From JAIROC01 sp031553535 (GTDB lineage Bacteria; Bacteroidota; Bacteroidia; Bacteroidales; WCHB1-69), in NCBI GenBank assembly GCA_031553535.1, contig JAVBLM010000019.1, positions 62,001-126,000 on the forward strand: 64,000 nt of DNA. Reading direction: 5' to 3'. This document shows positions 8,204 through 15,832 of this stretch, in pieces; within the stretch, counting starts at the first letter, position 1, and each line of letters starts with the position of its first letter. The notes under the pieces are model-generated. The model saw nothing but the letters and a program-made list of their open reading frames with translations, searched no databases and was not told the origin of the DNA. The translations under genes and the position numbers were made by a program.

Positions 8204-10309
8204 ATGCAAGTCAATCTCGATACTTCGATCGAATATCTAAAGGGCGTAGGAACCAAACGTGCAGAAATATTAAAAAAAGAACTTAATATTTTTACATTCT
8301 ATGATCTATTGCAATACTATCCGTATAAGTATATCGATAAGTCAAAATTCTATCGAATAGCAGAAATTCGAAATTATCCGAATACCTATATTCAAATCAA
8401 AGGATGCATTACCGATATGAGTATTATCGGAGAAAACAGAGGAAGACGCCTGGTTGCAAATTTTAAGGATGCAACAGGAAGTATACAATTAGTCTGGTTT
8501 AATAATATTAAATATATCCAAGAATCATTAAGAAGAAATATTCCTTACATTGTCTTTGGAAAACCTACCCTATTCAATAATAACATCAATATTACGCATC
8601 CTGAAATACGAACAGAGGACGAGGAAAATACACAAGCAAAGATTCCATTCCAACCTTTTTACAATACCAGTGAAAAAATGAAAAAGAGTGGTTTGGATAG
8701 CAGGGGCATTAGCAGATTATCGTATCAACTATTATCTGAAGAGAAAGGACAAATCCCGGAAAACCTCCCACATTATATTTTAGAGAAATTAAAATTAATT
8801 GATCGCCAAACTGCTTTTATAAATATTCATTTTCCTCAAACACAACAATTACTTAAACAAGCTATCGATCGCCTCAAGTTTGAAGAAATGTTCTTCTTAC
8901 AATTATCACTCTTGCAATCTCATATTAAAAATACGAAAAACAATAGAGGGTTTCTTATGCCAAAGGTAGGGAAATTATTTAACGAATTTTATGAGGACTA
9001 TCTCCCCTTCCCTCTAACCAATGCACAAAAACGGGTTATCAAAGAAATAAGATCTGACTTTATATCCGGACATCAAATGAACCGGTTGTTGCAAGGAGAT
9101 GTAGGGAGTGGTAAAACAATCACGGCAGTCTTATTAATGTTAATTGCCCTTGATAATGGCTTTCAGTGTTGTTTAATGGCTCCTACCGAAATTTTAGCAT
9201 CCCAACACTATTCAAGTATCAGCAAGCTTCTTGCAAAGATGGATATCCGGATTGAGTTATTAACCGGATCAACAAAAGCATCTAGACGGAAAATACTTCT
9301 TCCCGATATAGAAAATGGCAATGTGAAGATATTGATCGGAACCCATGCTTTAGCAGAAGATACGGTTTTATTCAATAATCTGGGATTTGTAGTTATTGAT
9401 GAACAACATCGTTTTGGTGTAGAACAACGTGCTAAGCTATGGAAAAAAAGCTTATCTCCTCCCCACGTCTTGGTAATGACTGCAACTCCAATCCCTCGAA
9501 CCCTGGCAATGACTGTCTATGGGGATTTGGATCTATCTGTTATCGATCAACTTCCTAAAGGAAGAAAACCCATTGTAACCCATCATTTTTATCAAAAAGA
9601 CAGGGGTAAAATCATCCGATTCCTAAAAGATGAAATAGATAAAGGAAGACAAATATATGTGGTTTTTCCTCTTATAAAGGAATCCGAGACTATGGATTTC
9701 AGCAATTTAATGGAAGGATATGAAGCCTTTAAAATCGATTTCCCCGAACCCCGGTATAAGATTAGCTGTGTACATGGTAAATTAACCCCTGAGGAAAAAG
9801 AAACCGAAATGCAGAAATTCGTAAGTAAAGAGTCTCATATAATGTTAGCGACAACTGTTATTGAGGTGGGAATTGACGTACCTAATGCCAGCGTCATGGT
9901 TATTGAAAATGCTGAGCGATTCGGATTATCACAGTTACACCAACTTAGAGGACGGGTTGGAAGAGGTGCCGATCAATCTTATTGTATCCTGTTATCAGAC
10001 GTGAAATTAAGCAATGACTCCAGAAAACGGATACATGCAATGGTAGAGACAAACAATGGATTCGAGATCGCCGATTTTGACTTAAAATTGAGAGGCCCGG
10101 GAGATATTGCCGGAACAAAACAAAGCGGGATGCTTGACTTTAAGCTCATAAATATTACCCAGGATGAGAAAATGATCTCAACCAGTAGAAATATTGCCAA
10201 CAGTATCTTAGCCGAAGATCCACTGCTGGAAAATCCTAAGAATATACTCTTACGTGATTACTTATCATACATAAAGAAAAAACAAAAGAATTACTCCCAA
10301 ATCGGATAA
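8204..10309 (+). CDS. recG: ATP-dependent DNA helicase RecG
   Basis: Branch-migrating helicase that remodels stalled replication forks and Holliday junctions. The N-terminal wedge/OB domain (about 1-170) opens with IEYLKGVGTKRAEILKKEL. The helicase core carries Walker A GDVGSGKT (about 297-304), a DEQH Walker B (about 399-402), motif III TATPIPRTLAMT and motif VI QLRGRVGRG, followed by the RecG C-terminal segment FDLKLRGPGDIAGTKQSG. 701 residues is the usual length. The ATG at 8204 lies 44 bp past the hairpin. Its stop is 2 bp from dusB, so recG and dusB are probably co-transcribed. Confidence 0.97.
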   Translation: MQVNLDTSIEYLKGVGTKRAEILKKELNIFTFYDLLQYYPYKYIDKSKFYRIAEIRNYPNTYIQIKGCITDMSIIGENRGRRLVANFKDATGSIQLVWFNNIKYIQESLRRNIPYIVFGKPTLFNNNINITHPEIRTEDEENTQAKIPFQPFYNTSEKMKKSGLDSRGISRLSYQLLSEEKGQIPENLPHYILEKLKLIDRQTAFINIHFPQTQQLLKQAIDRLKFEEMFFLQLSLLQSHIKNTKNNRGFLMPKVGKLFNEFYEDYLPFPLTNAQKRVIKEIRSDFISGHQMNRLLQGDVGSGKTITAVLLMLIALDNGFQCCLMAPTEILASQHYSSISKLLAKMDIRIELLTGSTKASRRKILLPDIENGNVKILIGTHALAEDTVLFNNLGFVVIDEQHRFGVEQRAKLWKKSLSPPHVLVMTATPIPRTLAMTVYGDLDLSVIDQLPKGRKPIVTHHFYQKDRGKIIRFLKDEIDKGRQIYVVFPLIKESETMDFSNLMEGYEAFKIDFPEPRYKISCVHGKLTPEEKETEMQKFVSKESHIMLATTVIEVGIDVPNASVMVIENAERFGLSQLHQLRGRVGRGADQSYCILLSDVKLSNDSRKRIHAMVETNNGFEIADFDLKLRGPGDIAGTKQSGMLDFKLINITQDEKMISTSRNIANSILAEDPLLENPKNILLRDYLSYIKKKQKNYSQIG

Positions 10310-10311
10310 CA

Positions 10312-11292
10312 ATGATACGAATCGGCGATTTTCAATTGGAGGGAACTCCACTATTCCTCGCTCCTATGGAAGATGTAACGGATACATCATTCCGGTTGAT
10401 ATGTAAAGAGTTCGGTGCGGATGTTGTCATCAGCGAATTTGCATCCTCCGATGCGTTGATAAGAGATGTAAAGCAAACTCAACTAAAGCTCCGATTCAAT
10501 GAAAAGGAGCGCCCCTTCGGGATACAAATATTTGGGAATAACGCCGATTCGATGTGCGAAGCTGCTAGTATTGTAGAAGATTACAAACCTGATTTTATTG
10601 ATATAAATTGGGGGTGTCCTGTGAAAAAGGTAGCAGGCAAAGGATCAGGATCAGGAATGCTCCAGAATATTCCATTGCTTATTGATATCACCAAACGTAT
10701 TGTTAATACGGTCAAGATTCCTGTAACAGTAAAAACACGTTTGGGATGGGATGAAACAAATAAACCCATTGTCAATCTAACAGAGCAGTTACAGGATATT
10801 GGTGTTCAAGCAATAAGCATTCACGGACGTACACGTTCGATGATGTACAGGGGAGAAGCCGACTGGATGTTGATTGGGAAAATCAAAGAAAATCCCCGTA
10901 TAACAATACCCATTATCGGCAATGGAGACATTACCAGTTCCGAAAAAGCCTTATATGCTAAAGAACACTATCATGTTGACGGTATCATGATCGGACGCGG
11001 TGCTATTGGAAACCCATGGATATTTACAAACTCCAAATTGCTCATAGAAAAAAATATCATTTGCCCTCCGCCAGGCATTAAAGAACGCCTTTCGGTTTGC
11101 AAACGACATTTTGACCTAACGATAGAAAACAAAGGCGAGCATTATGGGATACTAACCATGCGGAAACATTATAAAAACTACTTCAGGGAGTTGATCAACT
11201 TCAAAGAAACAAGGATAAGATTATTGACATCTAATTCTCTGAATGAAATTCAAGAGATATTCCGGTACATTGAAGAGAAATATACCAATTAA
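10312..11292 (+). CDS. dusB: tRNA-dihydrouridine synthase (DusB type)
   Basis: FMN-dependent reductase that converts uridine to dihydrouridine in the D-loop of tRNAs. TIM-barrel motifs are present in order: LAPMEDVTDTSFR at the N-terminus, IDINWGCPVKKVAGKGSGSG with the catalytic cysteine, VKTRLGW, ISIHGRTR and IIGNGDI, then DGIMIGRGAIGNPWIF for phosphate binding. 326 residues. It starts 2 bp after recG and is followed after 12 bp by the acyltransferase gene. Which of the Dus classes it serves is inferred from overall similarity to DusB. Confidence 0.93.
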   Translation: MIRIGDFQLEGTPLFLAPMEDVTDTSFRLICKEFGADVVISEFASSDALIRDVKQTQLKLRFNEKERPFGIQIFGNNADSMCEAASIVEDYKPDFIDINWGCPVKKVAGKGSGSGMLQNIPLLIDITKRIVNTVKIPVTVKTRLGWDETNKPIVNLTEQLQDIGVQAISIHGRTRSMMYRGEADWMLIGKIKENPRITIPIIGNGDITSSEKALYAKEHYHVDGIMIGRGAIGNPWIFTNSKLLIEKNIICPPPGIKERLSVCKRHFDLTIENKGEHYGILTMRKHYKNYFRELINFKETRIRLLTSNSLNEIQEIFRYIEEKYTN

Positions 11293-11304
11293 AGCAAAAC
11301 AGCA

Positions 11305-12135
11305 ATGAAGCACGAAGAAAACAAAGTCGTACAAATAAATATTGGAGATATTATTAAGTCGAAAAGCGAGAGATTGTATAAAATCTTGCCTCGTTTCATT
11401 ATCAATTATATCCGGAGAATTATTCATGAAGACGAAGTAAATGACATTTTACGACGTTACCACGGACAAGACGGAGTCAGCTTTGCGAATGGATTAATGA
11501 AAGAATTTAACGTAACATTCAATGTGCATCATGAAGAGAAAATCCCTGCTACCGGCAAACTTATCATTGCCTGCAACCATCCCCTTGGTGGATTCGATGG
11601 GCTTGCTCTCATTAGCCTGATATCCCGTTACAGAAAAGACATAAAATTCCCTGTTAACGATTTTTTGATGCATGTTCCTAATCTACAGGATATATTTATC
11701 CCTATTAACAAAGTGGGAAACAACTCAATTGAACTTGCCCGTCAATTTGATGAGATCTTCAATTCCGAGAATGTTATTCTGTATTTCCCTGCAGGAATTT
11801 GTTCCCGAAGGATAAACGGTATCATACAAGATGTAAAATGGAAAAAAACATTTGTAAATAAAGCCAAAGAGTTCCATCGTGATATTCTCCCCATCTATTT
11901 TAGCGGAAGAAACTCTAATTTCTTCTATAATTTGGCCAATTTACGAAAAAGAATAGGCATAAAGGCAAATATAGAAATGGCTTATCTGGCAAACGAATTC
12001 TTCAATCAACGAGACTCTTCTTATGACATCTATATCGGAGATTTAATTCAGCATGAGTCAATAACATCAGACAAATCTGATTATGAATGGGCACAAGAAA
12101 TCAGAAAATATGTCTATTCCTTACCTACAATATAG
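11305..12135 (+). CDS. glsA: PlsC-type acyltransferase, GlsA-like (glycine lipid O-acyltransferase)
   Basis: Membrane-associated acyltransferase of the PlsC/LPLAT superfamily. The catalytic block reads CNHPLGGFDG at about residues 90-99 (the His...Asp pair of the family), followed by a YFPAGICSRR motif equivalent to the substrate-binding P-x-G-x-R box. Its partner 72 bp downstream is a GNAT-fold N-acyltransferase. In Bacteroides thetaiotaomicron such a pair, glsA and glsB, makes glycine lipids: GlsB N-acylates glycine and GlsA adds the second, ester-linked chain. The same functions are fused in OlsF of other bacteria. The role is by family and context; the protein could act on another acyl-amino acid or a phospholipid. 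Confidence 0.72.
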   Translation: MKHEENKVVQINIGDIIKSKSERLYKILPRFIINYIRRIIHEDEVNDILRRYHGQDGVSFANGLMKEFNVTFNVHHEEKIPATGKLIIACNHPLGGFDGLALISLISRYRKDIKFPVNDFLMHVPNLQDIFIPINKVGNNSIELARQFDEIFNSENVILYFPAGICSRRINGIIQDVKWKKTFVNKAKEFHRDILPIYFSGRNSNFFYNLANLRKRIGIKANIEMAYLANEFFNQRDSSYDIYIGDLIQHESITSDKSDYEWAQEIRKYVYSLPTI

Positions 12136-12182
12136 TTTATTGAAATATTTTAAAAAACTTAAAATACTATTACTTTTTTATT

Positions 12183-12190
12183 TACATTTG
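12183..12190 (+). promoter_or_regulatory. Candidate -7 box before glsB
   Basis: TACATTTG matches TAnnTTTG and is 17 bp before the glsB start, in an AT-rich 72-bp gap after glsA. glsB and engB may therefore be transcribed separately from recG-dusB-glsA as well as with them. Confidence 0.5.
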
Positions 12191-12207
12191 CAACAAAGAA
12201 GTTCACT

Positions 12208-13140
12208 ATGTTTGGAATGAGTATACCGAGAAGAATAACAAGACGAGTAATAAAAGCAGAACTCACTCCCGAACGATTCGTGTGTTCAACACGGCATGGA
12301 GAAAATCGGGTCTATGATATAACGCATCATAACTCCCCATACACGATGCAGGAGATTGGGCGATTGCGCGAGATTGCATTCCGTGATGCAGGAGGAGGCA
12401 CGGGTAATCCGATCGATATTGATGAATTTGATACGATGAAAAAACCTTTTCATCAGCTTTTGGTTTGGAATCCCAAGGAAAAAGAGATTGTTAGCAGTTA
12501 TCGTTACATCTTAGGGTCCGATATAAAAGTAACTTCCAAAGGTGTTTTTTCCCCGACAGCTGAGTTGTTCAACTTTTCTGAAGAATTCATCAAAAATTAT
12601 CTCCCCTACTCTATAGAACTGGGACGTTCATTCGTACAACCGGAATATCAGGCATCCAGACAAGGTGCCTTTGCGTTGGATAACATTTGGGATGGATTGG
12701 GAGCTATTATCTGTCTAAATCCTACAATAAAATATTTCTACGGCAAAATGACAATGTATAAGAGTTACAATACGTTTGCCAGGGATTTGGTCTTGTATTT
12801 CCTAAAAAAACATTTTTCTTCCGATAAACCTTTAATGCAGCCTATTAAACCTTTATCTTTTTTTCATGATGAAAGTGAATTAGCATCCATTCTAACTTCG
12901 GATGATTTCAATGAAGATTTTAAAATCCTGGGCAAAGAAACAGCAAAACTAAATTGTAAGATCCCCCCATTGATTAATATCTATATGGGATTGTCTCCGA
13001 CCATGTATTCATTCGGAACAACTGAAAATCAATCCTTTGGAGATGTTGAAGAAACGGCTATCCTGATTAATATAGATGACATATATGAATCGAAGAAGGA
13101 ACGACACATTAATAATTTCCTTCTGCAACAAAAACAATAA
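12208..13140 (+). CDS. glsB: GNAT-fold N-acyltransferase, GlsB-like (glycine lipid synthesis)
   Basis: Member of the OlsB/GNAT 'hemolysin-like' acyltransferases that use acyl-ACP to N-acylate an amino acid. The diagnostic stretch is IGRLREIAFRDAGGGTG (about residues 52-68), followed by IDIDEFD and, further on, IELGRSFVQPEYQ, which forms part of the active site in this family. 310 residues, comparable to B. thetaiotaomicron GlsB. With the upstream PlsC-type gene it would form the glycine lipid pathway; products in related bacteria are membrane lipids important for stress tolerance. The stop codon abuts the engB start codon directly (13140/13141). Confidence 0.75.
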   Translation: MFGMSIPRRITRRVIKAELTPERFVCSTRHGENRVYDITHHNSPYTMQEIGRLREIAFRDAGGGTGNPIDIDEFDTMKKPFHQLLVWNPKEKEIVSSYRYILGSDIKVTSKGVFSPTAELFNFSEEFIKNYLPYSIELGRSFVQPEYQASRQGAFALDNIWDGLGAIICLNPTIKYFYGKMTMYKSYNTFARDLVLYFLKKHFSSDKPLMQPIKPLSFFHDESELASILTSDDFNEDFKILGKETAKLNCKIPPLINIYMGLSPTMYSFGTTENQSFGDVEETAILINIDDIYESKKERHINNFLLQQKQ

Positions 13141-13743
13141 ATGAAGATTAACAGTGCCATTTTTATAAAAAGCAGTCCGAAATGGGATCTATGTCCGTCA
13201 GGACATCTTCCGGAATATGCTTTTATTGGAAGGTCCAATGTGGGAAAGTCTTCTTTTATCAATATGATCACCAACCACAGTAAATTGGCTAAAACATCAT
13301 CCAAGCCTGGAAAGACACAGTTAATTAACCACTTCCTGATAAACGATTCCTGGTATTTGGTTGACCTTCCCGGATATGGGTATGCAAAAACAGCCAAATC
13401 AATCCGTTTAGGATTCAATGAAATGATTTCCGAATACATTCTTAATCGTCCGAATCTGGTATATGTTTGTGTTCTAATCGACAGCCGTCACGAACCGCAA
13501 AAGAATGACTTGGATTTTTTACACCAACTAGGTGAAGCCGAAGTCCCTTTTGTCCTGATTTTTACGAAAACAGATAAACAGGGAGTAAACAAGACCAAAG
13601 AAAATATTGATACCTTCCTGCAAAAAATGGCCGAAGATTGGGAAGAATTACCTCCTTACTTCATTTCTTCAGCAATTACAAAAGCAGGGAAAGAAGAATT
13701 TCTCGACTTTATCGAACAAACGAATAAAACGATAAAACAATAA
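13141..13743 (+). CDS. engB: Ribosome biogenesis GTP-binding protein EngB/YsxC
   Basis: Small GTPase required for assembly of the large ribosomal subunit. The G motifs are G1 GRSNVGKS (residues 30-37), a G2/switch region KPGKTQLINHF, G3 DLPGYGYA, G4 TKTD and G5 SSA near the C-terminus. 200 residues is the standard size. The start codon follows the glsB stop without a gap, indicating translational coupling. No terminator is seen after it; the next 880 bp hold no gene. Confidence 0.96.
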   Translation: MKINSAIFIKSSPKWDLCPSGHLPEYAFIGRSNVGKSSFINMITNHSKLAKTSSKPGKTQLINHFLINDSWYLVDLPGYGYAKTAKSIRLGFNEMISEYILNRPNLVYVCVLIDSRHEPQKNDLDFLHQLGEAEVPFVLIFTKTDKQGVNKTKENIDTFLQKMAEDWEELPPYFISSAITKAGKEEFLDFIEQTNKTIKQ

Positions 13744-13979
13744 GACTTTTATTCCTGTAAATTCAGCAATGGCAAAGATTATCTCACTACGCCTGATGTT
13801 TTCTTCATTACCAAGATGAAAGTGGAATTTCCACCCGAAATAAAATAACATAGAGATTTCCCACTGTTTACCACTTTTTATATGGGATGCCTATGCTTAG
13901 GGTGACGGATCGTATTTTTTATAATCAATCACATAGATCATTATTCAAACAAAATACACATAAACGTAGATTTTCTAAC

Positions 13980-14400
13980 TATATATAACGTGAGTTCGGG
14001 GTCAAAATTTAGTTTGTTTTATAGGTACCCATATATGAAACTCACAAATAATAGGCCTTTGGGGAATCGTTCATAACATAAATTAAGACTTAGATATAAA
14101 TATATAATGCTTTCGGGCTTTCCCGAAATCTTCAAACGAGAGTGTAAAACGTTTTCAGGTCTTCCTGAAATCTTCAAACAAGAGTGTAAAATGCTTTCAG
14201 GCTTTCCTGAAATCTTCAAACGAGAGTGTAAAACGTTTTCAGGCTTTCCTGAAATCTCCAAACGAGAGTGTAAAATGCTTTCAGGCTTTCCTGAAACCTT
14301 CAAACGAAAGTGTAAAATGTTTTTAGGGGTCTATTCAATAAAGTGTGTCAAGGTATCATTGATAAAATGATATATAAATCCCGAACTCACGTTATATATA
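13980..14400. repeat. 421-bp segment bounded by a perfect 21-bp inverted repeat
   Basis: Left arm 13980-14000 reads TATATATAACGTGAGT... and ends TTCGGG; the right arm 14380-14400 is its exact reverse complement, beginning CCCGAACTCACG. Pairing stops immediately inside and outside the arms. The interior carries the 42-bp array at 14109-14318. No target-site duplication was recognised and no transposase is encoded. It could be a non-autonomous mobile element or a structured non-coding element. Confidence 0.7.
14109..14318. repeat. 42-bp tandem repeat array 1 (five units)
   Basis: Five contiguous 42-bp units. Each opens with G[C/T]TTTC and contains a 7-bp dyad: TTTCGGG-CTTT-CCCGAAA in unit 1 and TTTCAGG-CTTT-CCTGAAA in units 3-5 (TCTT loop in unit 2). 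It is followed by a conserved TCTTCAAACGAGAGTGTAAA segment. Units 1, 3, 5 start GCTTTC and 2, 4 start GTTTTC, so there is an 84-bp higher-order period. No spacers separate the units, so it is not a CRISPR. Related arrays lie at 26931-27122, 49111-49464 and 62043-62170. Confidence 0.9.
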
Positions 14401-14625
14401 TGAGGAATCTTTTTATAGTGTATATATATTATGGACGTATGCGTCCGTACATCATGAATGCATAGGTTCGAATACTATGGATATATGAGTCCGGATATTC
14501 TAATCTTCGTTACCATATCTTCACAGGTTTTATCTATAATCCTCATAAGCAGATTAATATTTTTCCACCTTGAACAATCCGACGGACAAAGTTGTTTAAC
14601 ACCTAAAAATCATAAATTTAATATT

Positions 14626-14886
14626 ATGTGGGGAATTTTAATATCTATTATTGTGGGAGTCTTAGCCGGTTTCATTGCAGGAAAAATATATAAAGGAAGC
14701 GGTTTCGGATTTATTCTTAATCTAATTGTCGGGGTTGTGGGTAGTATGCTGGGAGGCTGGATATTCAGCCTGTTCGGATTAACCAGCCACAATATCATCG
14801 GAACATTGATCATGTCAATTGTCGGAGCGGTTGTTCTACTGTGGTTGCTGTCTCTTTTATTCAGAAATACGAACAAAAAGTCTTAA
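14626..14886 (+). CDS. GlsB/YeaQ/YmgE family small membrane protein
   Basis: An 86-residue, glycine-rich, very hydrophobic protein with three predicted membrane helices and the family pattern GFIAGKIYKGSGFG...LNLIVGVVGSMLGGW. Members are stress-associated 'transglycosylase-associated' proteins of unknown biochemical role. I chose ATG 14626 over an in-frame upstream start at 14458 because the family starts with MWG-ILI-type sequence and the longer N-terminus looks non-coding. The stop overlaps the end of the convergent DUF4249 gene by 4 bp. The family label GlsB here is unrelated to the glycine lipid enzyme. Confidence 0.85.
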   Translation: MWGILISIIVGVLAGFIAGKIYKGSGFGFILNLIVGVVGSMLGGWIFSLFGLTSHNIIGTLIMSIVGAVVLLWLLSLLFRNTNKKS

Positions 14887-15824
14887 TAAAGAGGTAAAGA
14901 ATCGAAGGGGAGAATATCATACGTTGCGTTATAACCAGACCAAATGCCCGACACATTCTCCCCTTCTATATTGGTAGGATAGGTTCCCGGCGTAAGGAAA
15001 GGATTCATACCCATAGAAATATCGGTTTGCAAAGGGAACCAATAATCTTGTGTTGCTTTATCCGTCAATGTCGACTTCACATGGATAACATCCCCTTTCC
15101 GGAATGTAGACCGGTAATAATCTTCACGTTGTGCTTGCGTCATACCTGAAAACGGAAGGTTACTTTGGGAGTTACGCAACATTTCATACGATACGGATAA
15201 GCCGTTGAACGTTAAATCATCGAACGTTCCCGAAAAGATCTGTGCATAATGCAGATCTGAATCCGGGAAATTCGGTTTATCTGGGATATAAAGTTTCAAA
15301 AAGAAACGGTAACAATCGTACGAATGCGCCCTGTCGGTAAAGAAAATCCGAAGCGTTGCTGTTGTATCAGTGAACTGTCTGAACAACGCAAACGAATCAA
15401 CCTGAACCGTATTCACAGGAATAATAGTCTTCGCCGTATATATTTTCCCTTGGGACTCCACATATAAAGTATAGGTATGGCCAGGAATGCCTTTAATTGT
15501 TTTTCCGACATATGCCTTGCCCAAAACCCCATAAATATGATCCACGCTAAAGCCCAGTTGCAATTGCTCGGTATTTCCCATATCATCACTCACCCGTACG
15601 ATTGCCGCTGTATCTACAGAAGAGTAAATAGCATTAAGGTCTATTTTCGAGGTATAAGGTATTGACCGTGAAATAACCACTGTTGCAGTCTGATCATTTT
15701 CGATCCAGCCTTCAATTACTTTCGTGTCTTCTTTATTGGGAATAGTCAGGGAAATAGGAGTCTCGCATCCGGAGATGAAAATCAACAACAAACAAAATAC
15801 ACTATATATATTCTTCTTAATCAT
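14883..15824 (-). CDS. DUF4249 family lipoprotein
   Basis: Surface or periplasmic lipoprotein of the DUF4249 family, which in Bacteroidota usually accompanies a TonB-dependent receptor with a CarboxypepD-reg-like domain. The signal peptide ends FISGC (lipidated Cys20 from this start). The domain shows VIEGWIENDQTATVVISRS near the N-terminus and a beta-rich body. Two close starts exist (15830 and 15824); the second gives a standard MIKKN signal peptide. The upstream receptor stop is at 15833, so the two genes are tightly coupled. The ligand is unknown. Confidence 0.85.
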   Translation of the reverse strand: MIKKNIYSVFCLLLIFISGCETPISLTIPNKEDTKVIEGWIENDQTATVVISRSIPYTSKIDLNAIYSSVDTAAIVRVSDDMGNTEQLQLGFSVDHIYGVLGKAYVGKTIKGIPGHTYTLYVESQGKIYTAKTIIPVNTVQVDSFALFRQFTDTTATLRIFFTDRAHSYDCYRFFLKLYIPDKPNFPDSDLHYAQIFSGTFDDLTFNGLSVSYEMLRNSQSNLPFSGMTQAQREDYYRSTFRKGDVIHVKSTLTDKATQDYWFPLQTDISMGMNPFLTPGTYPTNIEGENVSGIWSGYNATYDILPFDSLPLY

Positions 15825-15832
15825 TGCCATGG

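Larger units (their letters stand above)
13744..14625. other. Non-coding stretch with repeat element between engB and ymgE-like gene
   Basis: AT-rich. The first 235 bp show nothing I recognise. From 13980 to 14400 it contains a perfect inverted repeat enclosing a tandem array (listed separately). A short palindrome GGACG-TAT-GCGTCC follows near 14433. Reading frames over the array are open on both strands only because the repeat unit is a multiple of three. Confidence 0.7.

Noticed and set aside
14109..14318. CRISPR array.
   Set aside because: Repeats are contiguous with no unique spacers, and no cas gene is in the window. The same applies to the other arrays.
14019..14370. Open frames on both strands across array 1, reading as 14-residue repeats (e.g. 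SGFPEIFKRECK).
   Set aside because: The 42-bp unit is a multiple of three without stops, so frames stay open on both strands. There is no leader peptide, credible start site or family similarity.
14460..14490. GGTTCGAATAC as a possible tRNA T-arm.
   Set aside because: No cloverleaf can be drawn around it and there is no acceptor-stem partner upstream.
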